DNA of 64,000 nucleotides from Anaerolineae bacterium (GTDB lineage Bacteria; Chloroflexota; Anaerolineae; Aggregatilineales; UBA2796): positions 62,001 to 126,000 of the forward strand of contig JAHBVJ010000007.1 in assembly GCA_019637615.1 (NCBI GenBank). Reading direction: 5' to 3'. How positions within the stretch are numbered: the first letter of the stretch is position 1; each line of letters opens with the position of its first letter. The translations under genes were made by a program, and so were the position numbers. Positions 26,370-34,976 of the stretch are shown here, piece after piece. Below the pieces are notes generated by a model, which was not told the origin of the DNA, made no database searches, and worked only from the letters and a program-made list of their open reading frames with translations.

Positions 26370-26873
26370 ATGAATAAGTCTGACCTTCAGGAGCACCTGC
26401 AAGAATCACACCGAAACTTTGAAACCTTGCTCGATCAAATTGGCGAGGCGCGCATGGAGGAAGCGGGCGTGGCGGGTCACTGGTCGATGAAAGACATCAT
26501 CGCCCATCTGACGGGCTGGCATCAAAATGTGGTTGCTCGCTTTCGCGCCGCGCTGCACGGCGAACCGCAGCCACCGACCCCTTGGCCTTCAACCCTGCAA
26601 CATGACGATGAGATCAATGCGTGGTTCTACGAGCGCAATCATGAGCGTCCACTGCGCGAAGTCCTCGCTGATAATCGGCAGCTTTTTCAACAGCTCTTTG
26701 CCGTCGTCGCGGAATTGCCCGCCGATGCCCGTATCGAGACCGTCCGGCTGGACGATGGACGCGAATTTTACCTGCCTTGGATCGGGGATCAGCGCTTTAC
26801 TGTGTGCGAAATCTTTGACCATTTCCGTGACGACCACGAGCCGCAAATCCGCGCTTGGTTAGCGCAGCAGTAG
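26370..26873 (+). CDS. DinB-like / ClbS-DfsB family four-helix protein
   Basis: A 167-residue protein of the DinB/YfiT-like fold. It starts with MNKSDLQEHLQESHRNFETLLDQI and has HWSMKDIIAHLTGWHQNVVARF in helix 2 and FDHFRDDHEPQIRAWL in the last helix. The histidines in IAHL, GWH and DHFRDDH are placed as the metal-binding set of this superfamily. The W..KD...H..GW pattern is closest to ClbS/DfsB proteins, some of which hydrolyse or sequester reactive toxins such as colibactin; others use small thiols. The true substrate is unknown. An unusual cluster of CCGATCAT repeats precedes it, suggesting tight regulation. Confidence 0.8.
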   Translation: MNKSDLQEHLQESHRNFETLLDQIGEARMEEAGVAGHWSMKDIIAHLTGWHQNVVARFRAALHGEPQPPTPWPSTLQHDDEINAWFYERNHERPLREVLADNRQLFQQLFAVVAELPADARIETVRLDDGREFYLPWIGDQRFTVCEIFDHFRDDHEPQIRAWLAQQ

Positions 26874-27021
26874 CCCGATACAATCGCGTTGGATGTACGT
26901 TCCTCAACCCCGCCGTGATTTTATGAAATCGTGATGGCGGAGGCGTCACAGAAAGAACTCTTTCGTCGTAAACTGAATTTCATTACCCTGCTCATTACCC
27001 TGCGCGACGAAAGACTAGACC

Positions 27022-27651
27022 ATGAACGGCAACGACACAATAGCCAGTATTGTGGGATTTTTTCTAAACAACGATGCCTGGCTTTTTATCGGGGCGCTGT
27101 TTCTACTCCCCAACGGCGTGTGGGGCTTGATCGTGGATCGCACCATCTTTTGGAGTGGCCTCGCACCGACGCCGGGGGATTATCAAGCGCAGCGGCTGGA
27201 ACGCCTCTATCCACGCATTCCGCTGTTCGTCTATCAGGGGCGCGGGTTAGCCGCTGTCGAGACGATTGTCGGGGCGTGCCTCGGTGGGCTGTTCGCAGCG
27301 GGGCGTCTCACCCCGCCGCTGATCGTCACGCGGACAGAAACCATCATCGCGTTGTTTGCCGTCGGTGTGGGCGCAGTCGTATTCGTATTTCTGCTGTTCA
27401 CGAACAAGGGCAGCGCTCCGACGACTTCGACGGAAGGTAACCCAACGCCCTCATCTCCTCGCGCCGTAAAAGCGAAGGACTTGCTATCTTTGGCTGCCGC
27501 TGCCCAAGTGCTGAATCTGCCGGAACCCGAACTCCAGCAAATGGCGGAGAATGGCGGGATCACGGCGCATCATGTCAACGGGACGTACATGTTCGACCGA
27601 CCATCGCTCACCGCCTTCAACGAGGCCATGCAAGTGCTCAAGCAGCGCTGA
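27022..27651 (+). CDS. Membrane protein with C-terminal excisionase-like helix-turn-helix
   Basis: A 209-residue protein with two clear hydrophobic segments (residues 8-37 region and 108-128) and a weaker one between them (LAAVETIVGACLGGLFAAG). A Ser/Thr/Pro linker then leads to a cytoplasmic-type domain of about 60 residues: DLLSLAAAAQVLNLPEPELQQMAENGGITAHHVNGTYMFDRPSLTAF. That pattern (L..AA..L.......Q....G.I......G...F....L..F) resembles the excisionase/MerR-like helix-turn-helix family. The fusion of a membrane part to such a domain is uncommon, and it may be protein- rather than DNA-binding. Another open frame starting at 26931 overlaps the first part in a different phase and is judged non-coding. 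Confidence 0.65.
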   Translation: MNGNDTIASIVGFFLNNDAWLFIGALFLLPNGVWGLIVDRTIFWSGLAPTPGDYQAQRLERLYPRIPLFVYQGRGLAAVETIVGACLGGLFAAGRLTPPLIVTRTETIIALFAVGVGAVVFVFLLFTNKGSAPTTSTEGNPTPSSPRAVKAKDLLSLAAAAQVLNLPEPELQQMAENGGITAHHVNGTYMFDRPSLTAFNEAMQVLKQR

Positions 27652-27721
27652 TCTTGCGGATCTCCACTGTAGTCTGGTGTATACTTATTCAGTAGCATGA
27701 ACGGAGAGATCAGGCTGACCA

Positions 27722-28003
27722 ATGGCAAATATCGAGATCAGCACCTTATTCGATGAAATTCTAGAATTCTTGGCCTCTACCCCGACGCCGGAACAAATCA
27801 TCGCGTTCAAACCCTCCAACGAACTCAACCAACGCTTGCATGACTTGCTGGATCGCAATGCCAACAATAGTTTGACCGCCGAAGAAAAGTCAGAACTAGA
27901 CGAATTCATGCGGATGGATCATCTACTGAAAATGCTCAAAATTAAGGCGCGGCAAAAATTAGCAGCCCATGATGTACGTTACATAAAAGGCCAACTAAAA
28001 TGA
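27722..28003 (+). CDS. Small conserved-type hypothetical protein
   Basis: A 93-residue, charged, all-helical protein: IEISTLFDEILEFLASTPTPEQIIAFKPSNELNQRLHDLLDRNANNSLTAEEKSELDEFMRMDHLLKMLKIKARQKLAA. This closely resembles short proteins common in cyanobacteria and other environmental bacteria, often encoded singly or just before a small HNH or PIN-type gene, but no such partner is here. An antitoxin-like role is a speculation. A good -10-like TATACT lies about 45 bp upstream of the start, and a perfect hairpin overlaps the stop codon. Confidence 0.7.
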   Translation: MANIEISTLFDEILEFLASTPTPEQIIAFKPSNELNQRLHDLLDRNANNSLTAEEKSELDEFMRMDHLLKMLKIKARQKLAAHDVRYIKGQLK

Positions 28004-28032
28004 TCCCGCGCGTACAGCCAACGGGATCATTT
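27998..28032. terminator. Hairpin between convergent genes, overlapping a stop codon
   Basis: AAATGATCCCG (27998-28008) and CGGGATCATTT (28022-28032) form an exact 11-bp stem with a 13-base loop. The TGA stop of the 93-residue protein lies inside the left arm. It can serve both this gene and the racemase-like gene that converges from the right (stop at 28064). Confidence 0.7.
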
Positions 28033-28063
28033 CACTCACATTTAGCGTCATGAACGGGCGCTG

Positions 28064-29230
28064 TCACACGCTCAGAGGCGCATACGGAACCCGTTCCTGC
28101 CAGTAGCGCTTACCCGCCTCGATCCGATCCATCTGCACCTCGATGCCAATGCCCGCCCCGCTCGGCACGGCTAAGGTGCTGCCCGCGCCCAGCACGAACG
28201 GTGGCTCGGTCAGGTCAGGCTCGTAGTAGCGGTTGGTCGCGGAGATGTCGCACGGCATCGTCACCCCCGGCAGCGAGGCAAACGCCACATTCGCCGCCCG
28301 CCCGACGCCCGTCTCCATCATTCCGCCGATCCACAGCGGCAGGCTGTTCTCGACGCACACGCGGTAAATCTCAAGGCTTTCCACGTAGCCGCCCACGCGC
28401 ACAGGCTTCAGGTTCAACACGCGCAGCGCGCCGAGGTGAATCGCCAAGCGCAGATCATTCGCGCTCTTGATGCTCTCATCGAGGCAGATCGGCGTTTTCA
28501 ACATCGGCTGCAATTTGCTGTGCTCCCAGATGTCGGTTTCCGCCAGCGGCTGCTCGATCATCAGCAGATTCAAATCATCGAGCTTCTTCAAATGATCAGC
28601 GTCTTTGAGCGTGTACGCGCTGTTGGCGTCCAGCATCATCACGATGTCCGGCAGTGCGGCACGGATGGCCCGCGCGAAGTCCACATCCCACCCCGGCTGA
28701 ATCTTCAGCTTGATGCGCCGATAGCCTTCGTTGTAGCGCTTCTGGATGGTGGCGATGGTGGCCTCCACGCTCTCCTTGATCCCGATGCTCACGCCCACAT
28801 TGGCGGCGGGGCGCGGTTCATTCCCCGGTGGCAAAAACGACGCGAACAGGTCAGCCAGCCGCATCTCGTTCCGCTTCGCCAGCGCATCCCAGATCGCCGC
28901 TTCGATCCCGAACTTAGCATGTTCGAAGCCGCGCACCGGACGCATGATCTTGGTCGCTTCCGCCGGATCGCTAATCTGTTTCCCGATCAGCTTCGGGATC
29001 AAGAAGTTGACGGCGATGTGTTCCGCCACCACGGGTGTTTCCGACGCGTATCCGGGCGACACTTCGACGGTGATCTCGCCCCAACCGTGCTGGCCTTCTG
29101 CCGTCGTCACTTCCACCAGCACCGTCACCTTGTACGGGTCGCTGCCAAAGCTGGTCTTGAGCACTTCCACGAAGGGCAGCGCGACGGTATGTAGTTGAAT
29201 GCTCTTAATCGTAATCGGTTTAAGCGTCAT
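28064..29230 (-). CDS. N-succinylamino acid racemase / o-succinylbenzoate synthase-family enolase
   Basis: A 388-residue enolase-superfamily enzyme of the OSBS/NSAR family. The active-site set is complete: KLK with K174/K176 (acid/base lysines), metal ligands D201 (MLDANSAY), E226 (MIEQPL) and D251 (CLDES), and the second catalytic lysine K275 (LNLKPVRVGG). Family members form o-succinylbenzoate for menaquinone or racemise N-acylamino acids, and some do both. No other men gene is here. The gene directly upstream is a GNAT of the kind paired with NSAR in the pathway that converts D- to L-amino acids through N-succinyl intermediates (described in Geobacillus kaustophilus). Racemase is therefore the preferred call. 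It is the last gene of the operon, 113 bp after the GNAT. Confidence 0.88.
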   Translation of the reverse strand: MTLKPITIKSIQLHTVALPFVEVLKTSFGSDPYKVTVLVEVTTAEGQHGWGEITVEVSPGYASETPVVAEHIAVNFLIPKLIGKQISDPAEATKIMRPVRGFEHAKFGIEAAIWDALAKRNEMRLADLFASFLPPGNEPRPAANVGVSIGIKESVEATIATIQKRYNEGYRRIKLKIQPGWDVDFARAIRAALPDIVMMLDANSAYTLKDADHLKKLDDLNLLMIEQPLAETDIWEHSKLQPMLKTPICLDESIKSANDLRLAIHLGALRVLNLKPVRVGGYVESLEIYRVCVENSLPLWIGGMMETGVGRAANVAFASLPGVTMPCDISATNRYYEPDLTEPPFVLGAGSTLAVPSGAGIGIEVQMDRIEAGKRYWQERVPYAPLSV

Positions 29231-29343
29231 GGTTCCTCATTCCGCAATGATAATCTTGCCTCTACGTACCCACATTGTTCAAAAAAATCGGATGTTTGTG
29301 CCTTTTGAGTCCTGAAGGGACTTCGTAAGGTAAGCCCGACAAT

Positions 29344-30159
29344 TCATTGTCGGGGATTCCGCTCCAATACGTACCAGCAGGCGCGGTCATCTTCCGCGAA
29401 ATCTACGGCACGGTAGCCTTGTGCAAAGGCATATTGCAGCGCCGTGCGCAGTTTGAACTGCCAATCCTTGGCCTGATCAATCGATTTTTGTTTGAGCGCA
29501 CCGAGATTCTTCGGTATTTCCGCGAAGTGATAGCGGGACTTGACCGTTAACGGCTCCCGCAAACGCGGCATTCCCTCGTCGTCCGTGAACAGCAGAAAAT
29601 CCTCACGCGGGGCACTGCTGACGGCGGGCGGAGGTGACTGCCCGTCCGCTGCTGCGACGACTTCCGGTGCGCTCAACCACCATGCGATCTCCAAGCGGTC
29701 ACTTTCCATCCCCGCATTGATGCCGTCCGTCATCGCCCCGTATAGGTTCGTGTGGTGCGTGTTGGTGCTGCCCTTCAGAATGCGCAGATTGAAGTTCGCG
29801 TTGCCCCGTTGCAGCGGATCGAACGTCCAGCAGATCAGGGGGAAATCGTGTTCCAGCGCCCAACGCCGCTGATGCTGCTTGATCCCGAACCCGATGCCCT
29901 TGCCCTGCATACGCGGCAGCACGCCCGCCATATGTGACCACAGCCCCCACTGACTGCCGTGTCGCATCGGCTGGCACAGCCCGAAGCCGACCAACGCGCC
30001 GTCTTCATACGCGCCGTTGACCAAGCCGCCGCTGTGGATCACCGCCATCATCATGTTGTGGGGGACGGCATCTTCCGCGCCCATATTCCACACCAGCGTT
30101 TCCAGTGTCGCGACCTGCTTGAGTTCTTCCGGGTCGTGGATTTCACGATACGTGATCAT
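29344..30159 (-). CDS. GNAT-superfamily acyltransferase, NSAR-associated type
   Basis: A 271-residue protein of the COG3375-like GNAT group. It shows the N-terminus MITYREIHDPEELKQVATLETLVW, the segment GFGLCQPMRHGSQWGLWSHMAGVLPRMQGKGIGFGIKQHQRRWAL with the acyl-CoA loop QGKGIGFGIK, and WTFDPLQRGNANFNLRILKGSTNTHHTNLYG, the family hallmark. In known NSAR operons this protein is an N-succinyltransferase acting on D-amino acids, which fits the adjacent racemase. The frame opens earlier at 30183, but ATG at 30159 has AGGAG a few bases before it; it then overlaps the serine hydrolase end by 17 bp, implying translational coupling. Confidence 0.85.
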   Translation of the reverse strand: MITYREIHDPEELKQVATLETLVWNMGAEDAVPHNMMMAVIHSGGLVNGAYEDGALVGFGLCQPMRHGSQWGLWSHMAGVLPRMQGKGIGFGIKQHQRRWALEHDFPLICWTFDPLQRGNANFNLRILKGSTNTHHTNLYGAMTDGINAGMESDRLEIAWWLSAPEVVAAADGQSPPPAVSSAPREDFLLFTDDEGMPRLREPLTVKSRYHFAEIPKNLGALKQKSIDQAKDWQFKLRTALQYAFAQGYRAVDFAEDDRACWYVLERNPRQ

Positions 30160-31645
30160 CAGGCTCCTTCTGAATGCGCGCAAATAAAATCGGCTCGACC
30201 GTCGGCTCTAGCGGAATCTGCACGCCCGCGATCTCACCGCCGAATCCGCCCGTGAACATCACTGGCAGCAGCATCTCGCGGTCTTCGTTTTCAAGGCGGA
30301 ACACCTCATAATGATGATGATCGCCCGTGTACGTGATCCCGTTGAAGGTCGCTACCAGCCGAGTCCCATCCACGCTGACGGTAATTTTGCCATAGCCCGC
30401 GTGCTCATACTCACCCGCGTAGTCTGCCAGCGGATGCGCGGGCTGCGTATCCGGCTTCCGCGTATCGATGAAGCCCGCTTTAGCCTTCTCGCCCATCTCG
30501 TTCAGCTTGGCATAATGCGCCTTCATCCGCTCGTTCCAATCTGGCTGATCGAGATCGAGCAGACGATCATACACATGACAGTGCAGCGCCGCCGCTGGCA
30601 AATCGAGACCCACGTTGGTGAAGATGATCGTCCCGACGCCTTCCTCCGGCAAGAACGACACGAACGTGATGAAGCCGTCGATCCCGCCCGTATGCCGCAT
30701 CATCGTCCGCCCGCGATACGTCTGCCCCGCCCAGCCGAGCGCGTAGGTCGTGTTTTGCACCACGGGATACGTGATCCACGGCGACTCGGGCGGCAGCGGC
30801 ATGGCGATGTGCGGCGCGTGCATCTGCTTCAATGTCTCCGGCTTGATCATCTGCTTGCCGTTATGCACGCCGCCGTTCAGATGCATCAGCAGCCACGGAA
30901 CCATGTCGATCAAATTCGAATTGATCGCCCCCGCTGGCGCAATATGATCCAGATCGCGGAAGGGCACCAGCGTCGCCGCGTCGTGCGTCCATAAATACGG
31001 CTGCGCAGCATTGTCGGCTTTTTCGGAGACGTGTACCGAAAAATTCGAGTGCGTCATGCCGAGCGGGTCGAAGATGCGCTCCTTGGTGACTGTCTCCCAC
31101 GACGAGCCGCCTACATGCCCCGCCAGATAGCCCGCCGCCATGTACATCAGGTTGTTGTACTGGAATGCCTCGCGGAAGCCGAGACTCGGTTGGAAGGTGT
31201 GCAGCCGCTCCATCAATTCTTCGCGGTTGTGCGGCGATCCGTACCACGCGTTATCGTGGCGCGGCAGTCCCGTCCGATGCATCAGCAAATCCTTCGCGTT
31301 GGCGGTAGCGGTGGCGACAGGGTCTTTTAGGCGGAAGGTAGGCAGCTTGTGCTGCACGGGCGTATTCCACGCCAGCTTACCCTCATCCACCAGCAGGCCG
31401 ATGTCGAACGCGGTGAATGCCTTCGTGCATGAACCAATCGCGAACAGCGTTTCCGGCGTCACGGGCAAATTCTTTGCCACATCGCGCAGCCCGTAGCCCG
31501 CGCTGTGTACCACCTCGCCATCCGCGATCACCGCCACCGCCGCGCCCGGAGCCTTCCACGCCTCCAGCGTTTTGGTGGCGAATTCATCGAAGCCTTTTAG
31601 CCGTTCTTTGGCCTGTTGTGCGGAGATTTTAGTCATGTTGGTCAT
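30143..31645 (-). CDS. Class C beta-lactamase-family serine hydrolase (D-aminopeptidase-like)
   Basis: A 500-residue penicillin-recognising serine hydrolase. The nucleophile motif is SCTK (S72-K75), the second motif is Y-x-N within FQYNNLMYMAAGYLAG, and the third is HTGG (near 318), the class C/esterase form. The C-terminal 120 residues form a beta-rich domain (YAGEYEHAGYGKITVSVDGTRLVATFNG) seen in D-aminopeptidase-like and esterase members. No signal peptide is present, so it acts in the cytoplasm, making peptide or ester hydrolysis more likely than drug resistance. It follows the M81 gene by 5 bp, and its GGGGAG ribosome site overlaps the M81 stop. Confidence 0.88.
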   Translation of the reverse strand: MTNMTKISAQQAKERLKGFDEFATKTLEAWKAPGAAVAVIADGEVVHSAGYGLRDVAKNLPVTPETLFAIGSCTKAFTAFDIGLLVDEGKLAWNTPVQHKLPTFRLKDPVATATANAKDLLMHRTGLPRHDNAWYGSPHNREELMERLHTFQPSLGFREAFQYNNLMYMAAGYLAGHVGGSSWETVTKERIFDPLGMTHSNFSVHVSEKADNAAQPYLWTHDAATLVPFRDLDHIAPAGAINSNLIDMVPWLLMHLNGGVHNGKQMIKPETLKQMHAPHIAMPLPPESPWITYPVVQNTTYALGWAGQTYRGRTMMRHTGGIDGFITFVSFLPEEGVGTIIFTNVGLDLPAAALHCHVYDRLLDLDQPDWNERMKAHYAKLNEMGEKAKAGFIDTRKPDTQPAHPLADYAGEYEHAGYGKITVSVDGTRLVATFNGITYTGDHHHYEVFRLENEDREMLLPVMFTGGFGGEIAGVQIPLEPTVEPILFARIQKEPDDHVS

Positions 31646-31650
31646 GTGGA

Positions 31651-33123
31651 TTAGCTCCCCAGTGGATCATCAACGAGTGGATAGCGGTTGTGGCTGGCAA
31701 ATTGATACGGAATCGACTTGAAATCTGGCTGCACTGCGCCCGTCGCGGAGATGTACAACACGTGCGAGGCAATCGGCGCGAACCGTGCATAAAAATGCTG
31801 TGTCGATTTCACGATTACCATCCGTTTCGCCGTCGGATCGATCCCCACGTTGGTGAACACATGCGGGCTGAATGTCTGCGTGCGCGTCGAGATCAGCACG
31901 ATGTCGATCCCGTTGACGTGCAGCGCCGCCGAATGCCCGACGGGCACGACCTGTTTGCTTTCATCGGGGCCGAAATACTGCACCGCGTTCTCAGCGATGC
32001 CCGTCACCGTCACATGCAGATCGAGCGGATCGCCGGACATCTTGCCCATCTTACCGCCGATGCGCATCTCCAAGCGCGCCCCGACGCCCGCATCCATCGT
32101 CACCGATACCGCCACCGGATCCCAGATGCAGCCGAGTGCCACGTTGGTGATCCCGCGTTCCAACAGGCGCTTTAACACGAACGTCGAGTCACTCGGTGCG
32201 CCGCCGCCCGCGTTGTCGGACACATCCGCCAGCACCACCGGCTTACGTCCATCCGCCGCCGAATACGCGATAGCTTCGTCCAGCGCCGCATCGATGTTCA
32301 GATAGCGCGGATACACCGTATGCCGCATCGCGTACAATTCGCGACCGAGCATCTCCGCCACTTGCGCGGCCTTCTTTGTGTCGTTATCCGTCACCACCAG
32401 CGTTTTCGCGCCCAAATCTGCCACATCGCCCCACGGAAAGCAGTGCGCCAGCGACACCGACAGCACGCCATCGTTGCCTTCCAGCGCTTTCATGCGAGCG
32501 ACGTAGCCTTTCATCGGCTCGGCGGTCGGGTAAAACAAGCCGATCATATGGCAGTCGAAGGTCGCCATCACGGGCTTGGTCTTGCCTTCCATCGCGTCCG
32601 CAATCAGGTTGAATAATTCGATCCCGCGCTCGGCAAAATCCGTGTGCGGATACTCTTTGTAGGTGATGATCGCCGTCGCGTTGTCGCACATCGTCTGCGT
32701 GATGTGGCAGTGCAGATCGAGTTCGACGCCAATCGGCACGCTTGCGCCCACGATCTGCCGCACGCGCTGGATCAGGTCGCCCTCGCAGTCGTCGTAGCCA
32801 TCCGCCACCATCGCGCCGTGCAGGTCGAGCAGCACACCATCGACGGGCAGCGCCGCCTTGAGATCAGTCAAGATTTCGTCGCGGAAGTTCTCGTACACGA
32901 CCTTGAGCGTCTTGCCAGCGGGTTCCGCCCCCGCGATCAAGCTCTCGACCACGTCCCAGCCGCGTTGCCGTCCAAGTTTGCCGAACAGGGCCACTACCGA
33001 ATCCACGTAGGGCGGATACGTACTGTAGTCGCCATGCCGCGTCACCATGAAATTCTTCAGGCCAGTCGGCATAGGCGAAAATGTATTAGTTTCTGTAGCT
33101 AGACTTGCCGTAAATATCTTCAC
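31651..33123 (-). CDS. M81-family metallopeptidase (MlrC-like)
   Basis: About 490 residues of the M81/MlrC family. The start VKIFTASLATETNTFSPMPTG is the family N-terminus. Metal-site segments are LLDLHGAMVADGYDD, VELDLHCHIT and YKEYPHTDFAERG. The C-terminal half has ADVSDNAGGGAPSDSTFVLKRLLERG and GHSAALHVNGIDIVLISTRTQTF, both typical. MlrC completes microcystin breakdown in sphingomonads; most relatives have unknown peptide or amide substrates. The open frame reaches ATG at 33153, but GTG at 33123 has GGAG 8 nt upstream and matches the family start, so it is preferred. Confidence 0.88.
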   Translation of the reverse strand: MKIFTASLATETNTFSPMPTGLKNFMVTRHGDYSTYPPYVDSVVALFGKLGRQRGWDVVESLIAGAEPAGKTLKVVYENFRDEILTDLKAALPVDGVLLDLHGAMVADGYDDCEGDLIQRVRQIVGASVPIGVELDLHCHITQTMCDNATAIITYKEYPHTDFAERGIELFNLIADAMEGKTKPVMATFDCHMIGLFYPTAEPMKGYVARMKALEGNDGVLSVSLAHCFPWGDVADLGAKTLVVTDNDTKKAAQVAEMLGRELYAMRHTVYPRYLNIDAALDEAIAYSAADGRKPVVLADVSDNAGGGAPSDSTFVLKRLLERGITNVALGCIWDPVAVSVTMDAGVGARLEMRIGGKMGKMSGDPLDLHVTVTGIAENAVQYFGPDESKQVVPVGHSAALHVNGIDIVLISTRTQTFSPHVFTNVGIDPTAKRMVIVKSTQHFYARFAPIASHVLYISATGAVQPDFKSIPYQFASHNRYPLVDDPLGS

Positions 33124-33222
33124 CTGAGATTCTCCGTTCATCCTGCGCCGCACATCACACGGGGTAGCTTTCCCGCGCTCTTTACACCTTCACGCAGCCC
33201 TTCGCACTTTGATTTTGCATTT

Positions 33223-33288
33223 TACTCAGCACTAGGCATTCTGTATTTGTATTCTGTACTCAGCACTAAGGACTAAGCACTCCGCACT
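33223..33288. repeat. Short degenerate direct repeats (TACTCAGCACTA)
   Basis: TACTCAGCACTA occurs exactly at 33223-33234 and 33257-33268, followed by decayed units (GGACTAAGCACTCCGCACTG, 33269-33288). The cluster fills the gap between the amidohydrolase stop (33295) and the M81 start. It looks like intergenic heptad-type repeats rather than a regulator site. Confidence 0.6.
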
Positions 33289-33294
33289 GTCTTC

Positions 33295-34926
33295 TTACTT
33301 CCATCCCTTCCACCCCGGCCCGCGCACGACTACCCCCGGCGTCGCGCCCGTATGCTCCCCATCGCGCAGCACCTGTGTCCCGTTCACGAAGACATGCACC
33401 ATCCCCGTCGCCAACTGATGCGGCTGCGAGAACGTAGCGTGATCCTGAATTTTCCCCGCGTCGAACACCACCACATCGCCCCAATAGCCCGCCGTCAACG
33501 ATCCGCGCTCCTTGATCCGCAGCATATTGGCGGAGAAGCTCGTCAAACGCCGGATCGCGTCTTCGAGCGTAGTCAGCCCTTCGTCGCGCACATAATGACC
33601 GAGCAGGCGGGCGAAACTGCCATACGCGCGCGGATGCGGGTTCGAGCGCAAAAATACGCCTTCAGGAGCCATCGACTCGGCGTCTGAGCAGAACGTCACC
33701 CACGGCAGCGCTACCTGCTTGCGTATATTTTCCTCGGAGATGGTGAAGTACATCGTGAAGATGCGCCCTTTATCTTCCAGCAGCAAATCGAACATCGTGT
33801 CTTCGGGCGGCAGTCCGCGCATCTGGGCGACTTCCGCCAGCGTTTTGCCCGTCAGCGGCTTGAGTGCCGGATTAGTGAATCCCGCCAGCAAAATCTTTTC
33901 TGGCCCATCCACCTCAAGGAACATATTCTCCCACTCATCGGACGGCGTATTCATGTCATGCTTGATCTTCGCCCGCGTCTCTGGATCAGCCAGCCGCTTG
34001 AGCAGCGCTTCATCGCCGCCATCATGTGCCCACGGCGGCAAACACGCATTCAAGCCCGTTCCGCCCGCCGGATACATGTACATATCAGCGGTGATCTCCA
34101 TGCCCGCGTCGCGCGCCGCGTTCACACGCTTGATCACCTCGTCCATCTTGTGCCAGTTATCGCGCCCCGCTGCCTTCAGATGGTAAATCTCGCCGCGCAT
34201 ATTGGCCTCGCGGCAGATCGTGAGGAATTCGTCCAGCGCTTCGACGAAGAAATTGCCCTCGCTGCGCAGATGCGAGATGTACATGCCGCCGCGCTCTGCC
34301 ACCACCTTGGCGATAGCGATCAATTCGTCAGTCTTGGCATACGCCGCCGGAGGGTAAATCAGCGCCGTCGAGAAGCCGACCGCGCCCTCTTCCATCGCTT
34401 CCGCTGCCAGCGCGCACATCTTATCGAGTTCGGCCTGTGTCGGCGGACGGTCATCGTAGCCAATGGCGTGTGTGCGCAGCGTCGCCCCACCCACAAACGA
34501 GGTGATATTGGGCGAAATCCCGCGCCGCACCATGCTGTCAAGGTATTCACCGAGCGTCGTCCAATCGACCTCGTACTCAATATCGCGGTTGCCGAGGATG
34601 CCGCGCGTTTGTGCCAATTTCATGGCGTCGCTCAACGGCCCCATCGAGAAGCTCTCACCCACGACTTCTAGCGTCACGCCCTGCTTGATTTCGCTTAGCG
34701 AGCGCCCATCTTCGATCAGCGACTCGACCGACCAGCTCAACATGTTGATAAACCCCGGCGCGACCGCCAGCCCATCCACATCGATCACAGTCTTGCCTTG
34801 CAGTGTGCCAGCCGCGCCCACCGCCGCTATTCGCTGTTGGGCTAGGGCTACATCACCATGAAACGGCGTCTTACCAGAGCCGTCATAGATCATGCCGCCG
34901 CGCAGAACTACATCGTATTCAGCCAT
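33295..34926 (-). CDS. D-aminoacylase-like amidohydrolase with altered metal site
   Basis: A 543-residue amidohydrolase-superfamily enzyme of the N-acyl-D-amino-acid deacylase type. It starts MAEYDVVLRGGMIYDGSGKTPF, and the beta-barrel entry reads LAVAPGFINMLSWSVESLI. In canonical enzymes this last segment is APGFID-H-x-H; here both histidines are missing (L63 and W65). The cysteine ligand of D-aminoacylase is replaced by glutamate (VVGESFS, E91). The later histidines (YISHLRSEG, IYHLKAAG) and the aspartate (FCSDAESMAPEG) remain, so a one-metal site is plausible. ATG at 34926 with AGGA 9 nt upstream is the start; an earlier in-frame ATG at 34986 falls inside the promoter. It heads the operon. 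Confidence 0.85.
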   Translation of the reverse strand: MAEYDVVLRGGMIYDGSGKTPFHGDVALAQQRIAAVGAAGTLQGKTVIDVDGLAVAPGFINMLSWSVESLIEDGRSLSEIKQGVTLEVVGESFSMGPLSDAMKLAQTRGILGNRDIEYEVDWTTLGEYLDSMVRRGISPNITSFVGGATLRTHAIGYDDRPPTQAELDKMCALAAEAMEEGAVGFSTALIYPPAAYAKTDELIAIAKVVAERGGMYISHLRSEGNFFVEALDEFLTICREANMRGEIYHLKAAGRDNWHKMDEVIKRVNAARDAGMEITADMYMYPAGGTGLNACLPPWAHDGGDEALLKRLADPETRAKIKHDMNTPSDEWENMFLEVDGPEKILLAGFTNPALKPLTGKTLAEVAQMRGLPPEDTMFDLLLEDKGRIFTMYFTISEENIRKQVALPWVTFCSDAESMAPEGVFLRSNPHPRAYGSFARLLGHYVRDEGLTTLEDAIRRLTSFSANMLRIKERGSLTAGYWGDVVVFDAGKIQDHATFSQPHQLATGMVHVFVNGTQVLRDGEHTGATPGVVVRGPGWKGWK

Positions 34927-34976
34927 TTTGGTGATTCCTATCGGGTTCAGGTGCCGGGAAGCGCAAATCACGCACG

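Noticed and set aside
26931..27440. 169-codon frame overlapping the membrane-HTH gene
   Set aside because: The C-terminal part is Arg/Ser-rich and lacks structure; the frame at 27022-27651 has coherent membrane helices and a folded domain.
30143..31645. Beta-lactamase resistance gene
   Set aside because: No signal peptide, class C/esterase motifs, an extra C-terminal domain and a peptide-catabolism operon context argue for a cytoplasmic peptidase or esterase.
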